Source: Candidatus Moraniibacteriota bacterium (GTDB lineage Bacteria; Patescibacteriota; Minisyncoccia; Moranbacterales; JAPLXC01). Taken from it: DNA of 38,194 bases. The stretch spans positions 1 to 38,194 of the forward strand of contig JAPLXC010000006.1 in NCBI GenBank assembly GCA_026396275.1, read 5' to 3'. Position numbers and translations under genes: made by a program. The notes beneath the pieces are model-generated. The model did not search any database. It was not told the DNA's origin and was given only the letters and a program-made list of their open reading frames with translations. Positions 15,309 through 22,914 of this stretch are shown here, piece after piece (positions within the stretch are counted from its first letter, which is position 1; every line of letters begins with the position of its first letter).

Positions 15309-15337
15309 AGATTACAGCATTATTTAAAAGATGTCAA
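15309..15337 (-). promoter_or_regulatory. Candidate rpsP promoter
   Basis: On the minus strand, TTGACA (15337-15332) overlaps the smc stop; 17 bp later comes TAATCT (15314-15309). The hairpin at 15250-15298 would then sit at the very 5' end of the mRNA. Confidence 0.45.
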
Positions 15338-17682
15338 CTTGCTCTCTGCCTCTCGGCTTCATCGATAATTTTCCCTTCTTCTCCCACCTGATCCAGGCGA
15401 ATGGAAAGCAGTTTGGAAATTCCGTCTGATCCCATTGTAACTCCGTAAAGCAGCGACGCTTGGCGCATGGTCTCCCGATTATGAGTAATTACAACAAATT
15501 GGGTGTTAGCCGCGAGTTCCTGAAGAATTCTTCCAAAGCGGCGGGAATTAGCTTCATCCAGCGCCGCGTCCACTTCATCCAGTACCGAAAACGGAGGCGG
15601 ATTGTAGGAAATAATGGAAAAAAGCAAAGCGATGGATGTGAGCGACCGCTCGCCGCCGGAAAGCATATTTAAACTGGTAATTCTTTTCCCCGGCGGACAG
15701 GCAAAGATATCAATTCCAATTTCTTCCTTTTCCTCTTCTAGTTCTTCTAATTTATCTTCGTCGGCTTCTGTTCCTGTTTCATTATCCTTAATATTAATCA
15801 ATTCTTCCTCTCTTAATTTTAATTTTTGATTTTTTATTTTTGATTTAATAAGATAGGCGTTTCCTCCTCCAAAAATAATCCGGAAATATTTTGTAAATTC
15901 CTCGTTAATCCGCTCAAACGCTTCATTGAAAATCTTGCTGATCTTTTGGTCCATTTCTTTTATTACCTCTCGCAATGACTTCATGGCTTTTTTCAGATCT
16001 TCCGATTCCTGGGAAAGAAATTCAAAACGCTTTCTGGTCTCTTCATATTCTTCAATTATCAGAGGATCAATTCCTCCTGCTTGTTCCAGTTGGACCTTGG
16101 TCTTGGCAATTTCCCGCTCCAATTCTTCTTTATTGCACGGCTGGCCGTCATAGCGCAAATCATTGGGTTTCAGTCGGAGTTCATTGTAAATTTGGCCGGT
16201 CAAATCTTCTTCGCGCACCTCCACTTTCGCCAAGTCCACTTTTGCTTCATTGAATTGATCTTTAAGTTTTCCGAGTTCGTCCTGCTTGGCCCGAGTCATT
16301 CTCTCCAGTTCAAAAAATTTCTGGCGGAGATTTTTGCTGCGCTCCGTTTCTTGCCCAATGGCCTCCCCGACTCTTTCAATTTCCTTCTTCTGCTGCTCAA
16401 TTTTTTTTCTTATCTTCTCCATCATCACAGAGAGATTTTTTATTTTTTCCTTCTGCGCTTCCGCTTCCGCCGACATTTCTTTTTCAACTTCTACTTTTCC
16501 TTCCCCGATTATGCGCCGCAGTTCAAATAATTCCTGCTGAATGGCCCTGGCAAATTCCCGAATGTCCTGGAGTTCCTCAAGGCGCTCAACTTTTCCCAGC
16601 CGCTCTATCAGCTTCTCCTGATCCCGGCGGATTTTTTCAAGATGATCCCGGACATATCCGTGATCTACCGGAATTTGTTCAATCAGCTCGTCCTGGATCT
16701 TTTTTTCCCTCTCAATTTCCAGCCGGCCTTCGGTAATGACTAACTCTTTCTCCAGAGCGTTCAATTGCTCGCGCAGCGTCTCTTTTTCCTTTTCCAGCGC
16801 CTCTAACTTCCGGAAATCCTGTACTTCTCTTGATTCCTTATTAAGTTCGTCATTCATCTTATCCACCGCGCGTTGAACGTTCATCATCTTGGCTCCTAAG
16901 TCGTTCTTTTCTCCGGACAAGATTTCTTTTTCTTTCTGAAACACATGCCACAAATAAGAAAAAAGTTTGATTTGCTTTTCGCGAAGAACTGCTACTAATT
17001 CTTTGCCTTTTTGAGCTTTGGCCGCCTGGCGCTTGAGCATGCGCAGGTGAGGAGCAATTTCCTTAACCAGATCCCCCACCCGCTCCAGATTGGTCTGGGA
17101 TGATTCCAGTTTGCGGATAGCTCTTTCTTTTTTTATCTGATACTGTTTTACCCCGGCCGCGTCTTCCAGAACTACCCGCCGCTCGGAAGGAGTAGCACTC
17201 AAGACGCCATCAGTCATTCCTTGATTGATGACGCAATAACTTTCCTTGCCAACACCAGCTTTAGCGAGTATATCAATCACATCAATTAAACGTACCCGGT
17301 TGCCATTAATAAGGTAGTCCGATTCGCCGTTGCGGAAAAGCTTGCGCGATATAGTTACTTCGGAAAATTCAAGAGGTATCTTTTTATCGCTGTTGTCAAA
17401 ATGAAGCGTGACAATCGCTGAACCTAAACGGGACTTTTTGCCGGAACCGGCGAATATCACGTCTTCAGATTTCTTTCCTCGCAGATTCTTCATAGATTGT
17501 TCTCCCATTGTCCAGCGGATAGCGTCGGCAATATTGGACTTTCCCGAACCATTGGGACCAACGATAGCCGTGATGCCGCAGTGATTTTTGCCAGGACGAA
17601 AACTGCACGCCGGCAAAAATTCCAGAGTTGTTCTCTGAGCGAAAGATTTAAAGCCGGAGAGTTCTATCTTTCTTAAATACAT
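15334..17682 (-). CDS. smc: SMC-family chromosome segregation ATPase, short, no hinge seen
   Basis: 782 aa; bacterial SMC is usually near 1150-1200. Both halves of the ABC head are present: LRKIELSGFKSFA, Walker A GPNGSGKSNIADAIRW (about 42-57), Q-loop VINQGM, then at the C-terminus the signature LSGGERSLTSIALLFS (about 674), Walker B and D-loop VLDEVDAALDEAN (about 700) and the THNRETM switch. Between them lie only about 430 residues of coiled coil. The glycine-rich hinge is not visible; the turn is probably near residues 335-342 (QIPVDHG). Two extra loops interrupt the head: LPACSFRPGKNHC before Walker A, and a Lys/Glu-rich one at about 612-655 encoded by AT-rich repeat DNA. It is bordered by rpsP downstream and a terminator upstream. 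Confidence 0.88.
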   Translation of the reverse strand: MYLRKIELSGFKSFAQRTTLEFLPACSFRPGKNHCGITAIVGPNGSGKSNIADAIRWTMGEQSMKNLRGKKSEDVIFAGSGKKSRLGSAIVTLHFDNSDKKIPLEFSEVTISRKLFRNGESDYLINGNRVRLIDVIDILAKAGVGKESYCVINQGMTDGVLSATPSERRVVLEDAAGVKQYQIKKERAIRKLESSQTNLERVGDLVKEIAPHLRMLKRQAAKAQKGKELVAVLREKQIKLFSYLWHVFQKEKEILSGEKNDLGAKMMNVQRAVDKMNDELNKESREVQDFRKLEALEKEKETLREQLNALEKELVITEGRLEIEREKKIQDELIEQIPVDHGYVRDHLEKIRRDQEKLIERLGKVERLEELQDIREFARAIQQELFELRRIIGEGKVEVEKEMSAEAEAQKEKIKNLSVMMEKIRKKIEQQKKEIERVGEAIGQETERSKNLRQKFFELERMTRAKQDELGKLKDQFNEAKVDLAKVEVREEDLTGQIYNELRLKPNDLRYDGQPCNKEELEREIAKTKVQLEQAGGIDPLIIEEYEETRKRFEFLSQESEDLKKAMKSLREVIKEMDQKISKIFNEAFERINEEFTKYFRIIFGGGNAYLIKSKIKNQKLKLREEELINIKDNETGTEADEDKLEELEEEKEEIGIDIFACPPGKRITSLNMLSGGERSLTSIALLFSIISYNPPPFSVLDEVDAALDEANSRRFGRILQELAANTQFVVITHNRETMRQASLLYGVTMGSDGISKLLSIRLDQVGEEGKIIDEAERQRAS

Positions 17683-17705
17683 GACTGATGAACACCCAAA
17701 AGAAA

Positions 17706-17782
17706 CAGATTAACACTAATCACGGATAGAATAATTTAATCCGTGATCTGTGTAAATCAGTATCAGATCAGTGATTATCCGC
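17706..17782. repeat. Stuttered palindrome, word ATCACGGAT
   Basis: ATCACGGAT (17719-17727) and its inverse ATCCGTGAT (17739-17747), with further AGATTA/AATCAG, ACAC/GTGT and CAGATCAGTGATTATCCG words outward. It fills the space between the smc start and its candidate promoter. Confidence 0.55.
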
Positions 17783-17786
17783 ATGT

Positions 17787-17795
17787 ATTGTAGCA
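17787..17795 (-). promoter_or_regulatory. Extended -10 promoter of smc
   Basis: On the minus strand, TGC-TACAAT (17795-17787), no clear -35. The 17683-18014 gap contains this, the repeat at 17706, the terminator at 17801 and the folded element at 17881; no gene is seen. Confidence 0.4.
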
Positions 17796-17800
17796 TATTT

Positions 17801-17877
17801 GAGCAAAATAAAAAAGAGCAGAGAGATACAAGATGCTGATTTTTGGTCAGCTTCTTGCATTCTCATGCTCTTTGTTT
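17801..17877 (-). terminator. Long hairpin terminator A of the 18-21 kb operon
   Basis: Two arms of about 27 nt (about 20 matching) read AAAGAGCA...GCTGA and TCAGC...TGCTCTTT; on the minus strand the stem is followed by TTTTTTATTTT. A close relative (terminator B) lies at 21662-21777. Confidence 0.8.
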
Positions 17878-17880
17878 TTT

Positions 17881-17951
17881 CGAGAGTGCGAGGATTACGC
17901 AGTGCTGTTGCACTGGTTGTAGGATTTTATCCTAACTCCGCGCGCTTCTCG
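17881..17951 (-). other. Three-way-junction-like RNA element A
   Basis: The outer helix pairs CGAGAGTGCGAGGA (17881-17894) with TCCGCGCGCTTCTCG (17937-17951). Inside are two perfect hairpins: CAGTGC-tgtt-GCACTG (17900-17915) and TAGGAT-ttt-ATCCTA (17920-17934). It lies directly before terminator A in the 3' region of the minus-strand operon. Copy B has the same plan with different hairpin sequences, which argues for a conserved fold. Confidence 0.6.
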
Positions 17952-18014
17952 CCCAGCTATAGTGAATTCCGGCCATAAATTGGCTCCATTAGAAGATGGA
18001 GAACCTTTAAGGCC

Positions 18015-18638
18015 TTACTTCTGCTTCAGTATGGACCTCACCTTATCCAGATACCCGCGGGGCAGCTTCTTGCCCTCCTTCAGTGATTTCTGAACGAAAG
18101 TTGGCCCGTGGTGGTAGGCTATGACAGCCGTTTCCACCGACTTAAACCTATAAATGAGATCGAGGAAGTAGAGGTACGCAAATTTCGTGCTCGCCTCCGA
18201 GTCATTAAGAATCTCGTCAAAACCAAGGTCTTTGCAATCAGGAAGCTTCTTAAGCACATCTTCAAGCGCAATTCGTGTAAGTCCTGGGGGTCCGAAGGAT
18301 TTTTTGTCGGGGTGAGCACCTTTCACGACTCCACCCAATCTGCTTATGGCTTCAAAATATATTTGCGCAGATTCCAGTAATTCGAGGGATAGTCCGCTTT
18401 CGGCCTTCATAATAGCCTTGAATGTAGGAGGCGCTTCGTTTGCCATTTTTTCTTTCTGGGGCGATGTGACCTCTTCGATTTTGGCCTGGATTTTCTGCTC
18501 TACATTCGAGGGGTCTTCCTTAAACCCTATGCTTGTGATAGATACAACAGCAGCAAGCCCAAGTGCTATTATCAGGATTGGGTGTTTTAGCAGAAGATGT
18601 AACAGAGCGCTGCACAGGCTTTGGGGACTCTCGTACAT
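18015..18638 (-). CDS. Lytic transglycosylase-like (SLT/lysozyme fold) membrane-anchored protein
   Basis: 207 aa. One membrane segment (about 18-40) is followed by a spacer and an SLT-like domain: MKAESGLSLELL, with Glu in the usual catalytic place, SFGPPGLTRIALEDVL (the GPxG motif), and SVETAVIAYHHGPTFVQK (the usual AYNxGP motif). Such enzymes cut peptidoglycan and often open space for secretion or envelope machinery. The ribosome site GGGGAGGTGATATAAC is strong, unlike the CPR genes around. It is the last gene of the minus-strand island operon, 21 bp after the beta-rich protein gene. Confidence 0.7.
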   Translation of the reverse strand: MYESPQSLCSALLHLLLKHPILIIALGLAAVVSITSIGFKEDPSNVEQKIQAKIEEVTSPQKEKMANEAPPTFKAIMKAESGLSLELLESAQIYFEAISRLGGVVKGAHPDKKSFGPPGLTRIALEDVLKKLPDCKDLGFDEILNDSEASTKFAYLYFLDLIYRFKSVETAVIAYHHGPTFVQKSLKEGKKLPRGYLDKVRSILKQK

Positions 18639-18659
18639 GTTATATCACCTCCCCTTTCT

Positions 18660-19136
18660 TTACTTCTTCTTCCAGTCGCCTCCTAAAGACCACTGCAAGA
18701 AACCGACTACTCTTATGTCGTTCTTAACAGATCTTCTGGAGCCGCCGAAATAATCATAATACTCTCCTCTCAGTCCGATCGCCATATCCCCCCAGGAGTT
18801 TTCAGAGACCTTAAGGGGGTGCTTAAGCTTGATTCCTGCCCACGGTCCGACTTTATTGTTCCAGTAGTCGGATTTGTGGTCTGAAATCGTGCCTCTTAGA
18901 CCAAGAAAGGTGTTGAATATCCAATCGGTTTCGCCTATTCTGGTCCAGTCGATTCCCTGCTCGAAATAGGCGTCCAGCTTAAACCCCCTTTCTGTGTCGG
19001 GGTTTCCGATGGTTTGGGTGCCTTCCCCCCAGGTCAACCAGGGATAGCCCATGGGCGTTTCCGCGAACGCGGCGCCAGCCACGCAGAGAAAAGCAAGGCA
19101 TACTGCTGCCAGCATTATTTTTGCGCTTTTTAACAC
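18660..19136 (-). CDS. Secreted beta-rich protein, possibly outer-membrane barrel
   Basis: 158 aa from a GTG start with AAAAGGAGGAG upstream. A clean Sec signal peptide is visible: basic start, hydrophobic core to about residue 22, and AAFAET as cleavage site. The mature part has alternating aromatic/hydrophobic strands (WIFNTFLGLRGTIS, SDYWNNKVGPWAGIKLKH, DMAIGLRGEYYDYFGG) and ends in a short beta-strand with WSLGGDW. This resembles small outer-membrane beta proteins in polysaccharide gene sets. CPR bacteria are not expected to have a classical outer membrane, so the gene points to a foreign source. No specific family recognised. Confidence 0.6.
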   Translation of the reverse strand: MLKSAKIMLAAVCLAFLCVAGAAFAETPMGYPWLTWGEGTQTIGNPDTERGFKLDAYFEQGIDWTRIGETDWIFNTFLGLRGTISDHKSDYWNNKVGPWAGIKLKHPLKVSENSWGDMAIGLRGEYYDYFGGSRRSVKNDIRVVGFLQWSLGGDWKKK

Positions 19137-19279
19137 GTTCTCCTCCTTTTGCTGTTTTTTTGCCTGGCCTCAGGAAGCCTGAGACCGCAACAACCTCAAA
19201 GCCGCCTCTGCTCTTGACGCAAGCCGCTATCCTATCAAGCGCTTCGGCGCTGAATTGGTACTCTTCACATCACCTCCTT

Positions 19280-20386
19280 TCATTCGACAATCGGCTCCAG
19301 ATCTCCGAAGCTTGTCTGCTCAGGGAACCTGAAGAACATTTCGTATCCGGGTTCGTAGGGTGCGGAATGAAAAAAAATAGCTCTGTTGCTCTTGTCTTTC
19401 TTGAGCCATTCAGCAACGGGCTTTGCATCCTCCTGGTTGAAGATTCTCACACCTATTGCTTTGGATCGCGATTTTTCCGCCTCTGCCACTACTTTGAATG
19501 TTTCCCCCACTCCTGCAGCGACACTTTTAAGGTTAAGTTTCAATTTGAGGATTTTTTCCAGTTGCTTGAAATACCTTGCAGGTGTGTCGCAGTACTGATC
19601 CGGATAGCCCTTTTCCGTGAACTGAACTACTATCTTCTCTTCCAGGCTTATGCTGACTGGTTGATCTCCTATGACTGCTCCGTTCTGGTGCTTCCTTATA
19701 GGGGCGGTTCCCATTATTGTAACACCTTTCGGAACAAGCTTCCTGTAACCTATGAGCTGATATGCAAACCTGTCGCAGGGTCCGAAGCAGTTTATCCCAT
19801 TTCTAGCGAGAAAGAGTGCCGCGTCAGCCTTGGCCGGAGTGTCCATGCAGGCTATTACGAGATCAAGTTTCTCTAAAATTTTCATTCTGCGAGCTTCTTC
19901 TGCAACCATGTTGAATCCGTGGGTGTCAGGCAGAATTGCCTTGTTTCTGCCATCCAAGAACGCTGCTGTAGGGTAATCCACTTTGCTGGGGTCTATAAGG
20001 AAAGGGTAATTTCCTGATGTTCCGTCTCCTGCATAGTAAAAACCATCCATTTTCCTTACAGCCCTCGCAGGAGAAAGCGAGCAGACCTTAACGTCAGCAT
20101 AGTCCATTAGAAACTGCACCATTCTGCCTTCCATATAGGGGACAACGTCCTCTTTTGTTCTGATGCGCCTGTGGGGGTCTGCCCTTTCATCGAACTTTGA
20201 ATTCTTCCATGCTATGTCACGGACAACTCTATCAACCTGGGTTCCTACATATGATGCCTTAGGAACTATGATTTTCGATTTTCCCAGAACAAGCATCTTC
20301 CTCTGAGACGAGAGAAGGGACTTCGGAAACGCAAGAGCCCCCAAAAAGCCTATTGCCGAACATTTAATAAATTCCCTTCTTTTCAC
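19280..20386 (-). CDS. Tat-type exported protein of unknown function
   Basis: 368 aa from a GTG start with AAAGGAG 8 bp upstream. The N-terminus MKRREFIKCSAIGFLGALAF is a typical twin-arginine signal, implying export of a folded protein. The remainder is alpha/beta: FLMDYADVKVCSLSPARAV, DLVIACMDTPAKADAALFLARNGINCFGPCDRF (Rossmann-like, suggesting ligand or nucleotide binding), and KAIGVRIFNQEDAKPVAEWL. I do not recognise the family. It lies between a PNAG-synthase-like transferase and the beta-rich protein, so a role in polysaccharide handling is inferred from context only. The 19137-19279 gap has a strong ribosome site but no intact gene. Confidence 0.55.
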   Translation of the reverse strand: MKRREFIKCSAIGFLGALAFPKSLLSSQRKMLVLGKSKIIVPKASYVGTQVDRVVRDIAWKNSKFDERADPHRRIRTKEDVVPYMEGRMVQFLMDYADVKVCSLSPARAVRKMDGFYYAGDGTSGNYPFLIDPSKVDYPTAAFLDGRNKAILPDTHGFNMVAEEARRMKILEKLDLVIACMDTPAKADAALFLARNGINCFGPCDRFAYQLIGYRKLVPKGVTIMGTAPIRKHQNGAVIGDQPVSISLEEKIVVQFTEKGYPDQYCDTPARYFKQLEKILKLKLNLKSVAAGVGETFKVVAEAEKSRSKAIGVRIFNQEDAKPVAEWLKKDKSNRAIFFHSAPYEPGYEMFFRFPEQTSFGDLEPIVE

Positions 20387-20404
20387 TTTCCTTTTCTCCT
20401 TTCT

Positions 20405-21487
20405 TTAGTGTCCTTTATTCCAGCTTGACAATCGCTCCCGGACAATCCATTCCTTCCAGAGCGAGCGCCAGAAAACATAGAAGTTTACAGGTCTTATCAC
20501 AAAGTATGCAGGAATAGATGTTAAGGTTTTCCAGAACAATCCTATTCTTGCTCCTTTTATCAGGCAGGGCACTGAGACAAGCGCAAGCTCGGCCAGGATG
20601 CTTAGCGCAATTGCTTCAATTATATTTTTTGTGATCAGGAAGCATCCTGCGAGTAGAATAAAAGGGGAAAGAAGCGATTCAATAAGATATCCGTAAATGA
20701 AAGCCCCCAGCTTCTTGTTTTTCCTGAAACTATGGATTGATACGTTCTGTAAGAAGCTTCTTGTCCATCGATCAACCTGATTCACGAATATCCTTAGCGT
20801 GGGCGGATCTGCCGGGAAGCAGTAAGCCCTCTGATCGCAATAAATGCGATAGCCGCTTATCGAGAATTCCCACGTGAGGTCCATGTCTTCTGCCATGGTC
20901 CTTGCCTTGAAGCCTCCGAATTCTTGTAGGAGCTCTGCCCTGAAGACAGAGAAGCATCCTGATGAAACGAGCACCGCCCCCATATTGTTCTGGCCGGCTT
21001 TGAATATGCTTATGCCGAAAACATATTCTATGAAGCGCCCTCTTTCCCAGACGGTTTTAATCCTCTGAGGAATCACGAACCCGCATACCGAAGCGGTCAG
21101 CGGGTCGTTGAAGTAGGGAAGCGTCTTCTCTATCGCGTCTTTGGCCAGAACAGTGTCCGCGTCAATGGTGGCGACTAGTTCTGTTTTCACGTAAGGAAGC
21201 GCAAAATTCTGTGCCTGCGCCTTGGTGCCCTGGTTCACGGGAGTCCTTATGACCCTGGCTCTCATCTGCCTGGAAAACTCTCCTGTCTTGTCAGAGGAAC
21301 AGTCATCCACAACTATTATCTCATCTATCTTCGCTGTCTGCGCTTTAACGCTGCCTATTGTCCTCCTTATTGACCTCTCTTCGTTATATGCAGGGATGAT
21401 CACTGTTATTGTGTAATCCTTTTCTGGCGGTACGGAAACGATCTTCGGCTTCATCCCCAGCCACCACCTCCAGTCCAGAAGCTTCAT
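20405..21487 (-). CDS. Processive family 2 glycosyltransferase (PNAG/hyaluronan-synthase-like)
   Basis: 360 aa. GT-A domain: YTITVIIPAYNEERSIRRTI, IIVVDDCSSDKTGE, TIDADTVLAKDAIEK (the DxD metal site), TMAEDMDLTWEFSISGYR (the catalytic ED) and QVDRWTRSF (QxxRW), which mark processive enzymes. The C-terminal ~100 residues hold at least two to three membrane helices. This is the layout of PgaC/IcaA and related beta-glycan synthases. An exported polysaccharide would fit the neighbouring lytic enzyme and beta-rich protein. It is the first long gene of the operon and is preceded by a 10-codon ORF whose stop lies in its ribosome site. Confidence 0.82.
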   Translation of the reverse strand: MKLLDWRWWLGMKPKIVSVPPEKDYTITVIIPAYNEERSIRRTIGSVKAQTAKIDEIIVVDDCSSDKTGEFSRQMRARVIRTPVNQGTKAQAQNFALPYVKTELVATIDADTVLAKDAIEKTLPYFNDPLTASVCGFVIPQRIKTVWERGRFIEYVFGISIFKAGQNNMGAVLVSSGCFSVFRAELLQEFGGFKARTMAEDMDLTWEFSISGYRIYCDQRAYCFPADPPTLRIFVNQVDRWTRSFLQNVSIHSFRKNKKLGAFIYGYLIESLLSPFILLAGCFLITKNIIEAIALSILAELALVSVPCLIKGARIGLFWKTLTSIPAYFVIRPVNFYVFWRSLWKEWIVRERLSSWNKGH

Positions 21488-21491
21488 TTTC

Positions 21492-21524
21492 TCACCTCCT
21501 TTCTTTCAGGAACTGATTTTTCAT
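21492..21524 (-). CDS. 10-codon leader ORF overlapping the GT2 ribosome site
   Basis: ATG (21524) with GAAAGGAGGTGAGAT upstream reads MKNQFLKERR and stops at TGA. The last codons AGG AGG TGA are themselves the Shine-Dalgarno sequence for the GT2 start 4 bp later. Ribosomes terminating here would be placed over the GT2 start, a classic coupling arrangement. Too short to judge by protein similarity. Confidence 0.5.
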   Translation of the reverse strand: MKNQFLKERR

Positions 21525-21661
21525 ATCTCACCTCCTTTCTGAAAATTTTAATTGTAAAATAACTAACTTCCGTGTTAGAACGATAGCAAGATACTGAGAG
21601 GCGTCAAGGGTAAATGATTAATTTTTCCTTTATTAAAGCAAATTATTGAAAAAAACCAAAT

Positions 21662-21777
21662 TAAAAAGAGCAGAGAGATACAAGTTGCTGATTTTCGAAG
21701 CTCTTCGAGTTTGTTTTTTCAAACCTTATCGCTTGAGCTTCTTTCGGTCCAGCATCTTGCATTCTCATACTCTTTTA
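21662..21777 (-). terminator. Long hairpin terminator B
   Basis: The 5' arm is nearly identical to terminator A (AAAAAGAGCAGAGAGATACA shared); the 3' arm CCAGCATCTTGCATTCTCAT pairs with it. The loop holds extra nested hairpins (GAAGCTC/GAGCTTC, GTTTG/CAAAC). On the minus strand it ends CTCTTTTTAATTT, so it would end a transcript coming from about 22.8 kb. Confidence 0.7.
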
Positions 21778-21784
21778 TTGCTTT

Positions 21785-21903
21785 GAGAGCGCGGCCTGCC
21801 CGTATGACTTGCGCCAGAGTGGCAGGCGGGGGCTTTCTCCAATAATATTTCAATTGGTTCGTGGGATATCGCTGATATCCTCAACGCCGCACACGCGCTT
21901 CTC
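21785..21903 (-). other. Three-way-junction-like RNA element B
   Basis: Same plan as element A: outer helix GAGAGCGCG (21785-21793) with CGCGCTTCTC (21894-21903), one hairpin GCCTGCC/GGCAGGC (21794-21800, 21821-21827) and one GGATATC-gct-GATATCC (21864-21880). Hairpin sequences differ from copy A although positions agree. It directly precedes terminator B. Confidence 0.55.
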
Positions 21904-21904
21904 G

Positions 21905-22820
21905 AACTTATATTTTTTTGGGCAGGAGAGAAAGAGATTAAAATTGAGATACTTTTGGCTCTATTTTATACTTTTACTAAATACTTTAAGCTTACAAATA
22001 TCTCTTTCTCCCCTTAAATCCCCCTGCGATTTTTTGATAAAACTCTACTTTTTCGGGGGAGATTTTCAAAGATATTGGGCCTGGGGATTGCTGTATCAAC
22101 TCTCCTGCTGCTCTGAACCTTGTCCGAGATTGGGAGAGTTTATGAGTCCGTGCAGTTCAACGCAATCCGCAGAGCGTTGCTTGGCCAGGTATTTATGCTA
22201 CCGATATATTATACTGGACCATTACATTAAGTAATAGCTACCAGTTTAGCGGGGCATTATAGCCTTCCCTAATTGGAATCCGATGATCCTTTAAAAGGTT
22301 TTAGACATGGCCAATTTAACCGGGACATTATACCGCAAGTTCACCTCATAAACACCTGACCCATCACGAGTGAGAAAGTAAAATTTCTTAAATCCCAAAC
22401 TTATAGCATTTCTGGTGCCACTTTTTAACCAATAACACCAGTAAACTTGCCACCGGCGTAACCAGCAACAAGAGATCATTATCTTAATGGCACAAGCTTA
22501 TAATGATCGCTCTACAAGCCTATTGGAATTACACCTCCTTTCTCGTACTCTCCATCGGGTTTTTATTTTGCCTGTCCTTTGAAACTTTTCCAGAGCGACG
22601 CTAATACCTTATCCGAGCAACCTGCCGATTTTACGCTCCCTTATCCGTGAATGCCATCGCTTTCATGTATATCACCACTCTCCTTTCCGGCCGCTTAAAT
22701 TTCTTGTTGCGGCCTTGATCTTTGAAAAGTTGTAAATAAAAAGAACAAATTCCTTATGTTTTACTTTCGCATATTATTGAAATTTTGTCAAGCAGCTATT
22801 ATCTAAAAATATGGTCAATA
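21905..22820 (-). other. Gene-free, strongly structured region; possible long ncRNA or decayed gene leader
   Basis: No convincing gene in about 0.9 kb. Several nested inverted repeats are present: GGAGAGAAAGAGAT with ATCTCTTTCTCC (21925-22013), CCTGG..GGATTGC..ACTCTCC with GGAGAGT..GCAATCC..CCAGG (about 22079-22189), GATCATTAT/ATAATGATC (22474-22508), and GGCCGC/GCGGCC (22689-22715). Two strong ribosome sites are visible on the minus strand near 22541 and 22680; the second precedes the 11-codon ORF at 22632-22666. A TTGACA lies on the minus strand near 22790. A 62-codon frame at 22291-22479 has no supported start and no family. The unit ends in element B and terminator B. Confidence 0.45.
22632..22666 (-). 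CDS. Possible 11-codon leader ORF
   Basis: ATG (22666) behind AAAGGAGAGTGGTGATATAC reads MKAMAFTDKGA then TAA. The initiation region closely resembles that of the 18638 gene (GGAGGTGATATAACATG), but no long gene follows in frame. It could be a leader peptide or the relic of a gene start. Confidence 0.3.
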
Positions 22821-22914
22821 GGTTAGGGTTATGATGCCCGTTTGGTATAGGGGTTACGTATTTTGGCTTTTAACTTAACCTTAACCTTGAACTATACCGG
22901 CTTCTTAACCCTAA
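22821..22914. repeat. Stuttered palindrome, word GGTTA
   Basis: GGTTAGGGTTA (22821-22831) and GGTATAG (22844-22850) face AACTTAACCTTAACC, CTATACC (22892-22898) and TAACCCTAA (22906-22914). The last word contains the gapA stop codon (22911-22913). Confidence 0.65.

Noticed and set aside
16081-16530. Plus-strand frames of 84-149 codons over smc
   Set aside because: Antisense of coiled-coil sequence, no family motif, no promoter or ribosome site.
19137-19279. Minus-strand frame reading EEYQFSAEALDRIAACV and onward behind a strong ribosome site
   Set aside because: It looks protein-like but has no start codon in frame; a GTG in the other frame gives only 13 codons. It could be a one-base error or relic, not a supported gene.
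19121-19876. Long plus-strand open frame (about 250 codons)
   Set aside because: It is the shadow of the Tat-type protein and signal-peptide protein genes; those have ribosome sites and recognisable signals, this one has neither.
17881-21903. Integron attC sites or a CRISPR array
   Set aside because: The paired hairpins lack the RYYYAAC/GTTRRRY core sites, and there are no regularly spaced identical repeats with unique spacers.
22079-22189. Signal recognition particle RNA or RNase P RNA
   Set aside because: The fold has an AGCAGC near a small loop on the minus strand, but the SRP tetraloop and conserved internal loops are not matched, and no RNase P signature is present on either strand.
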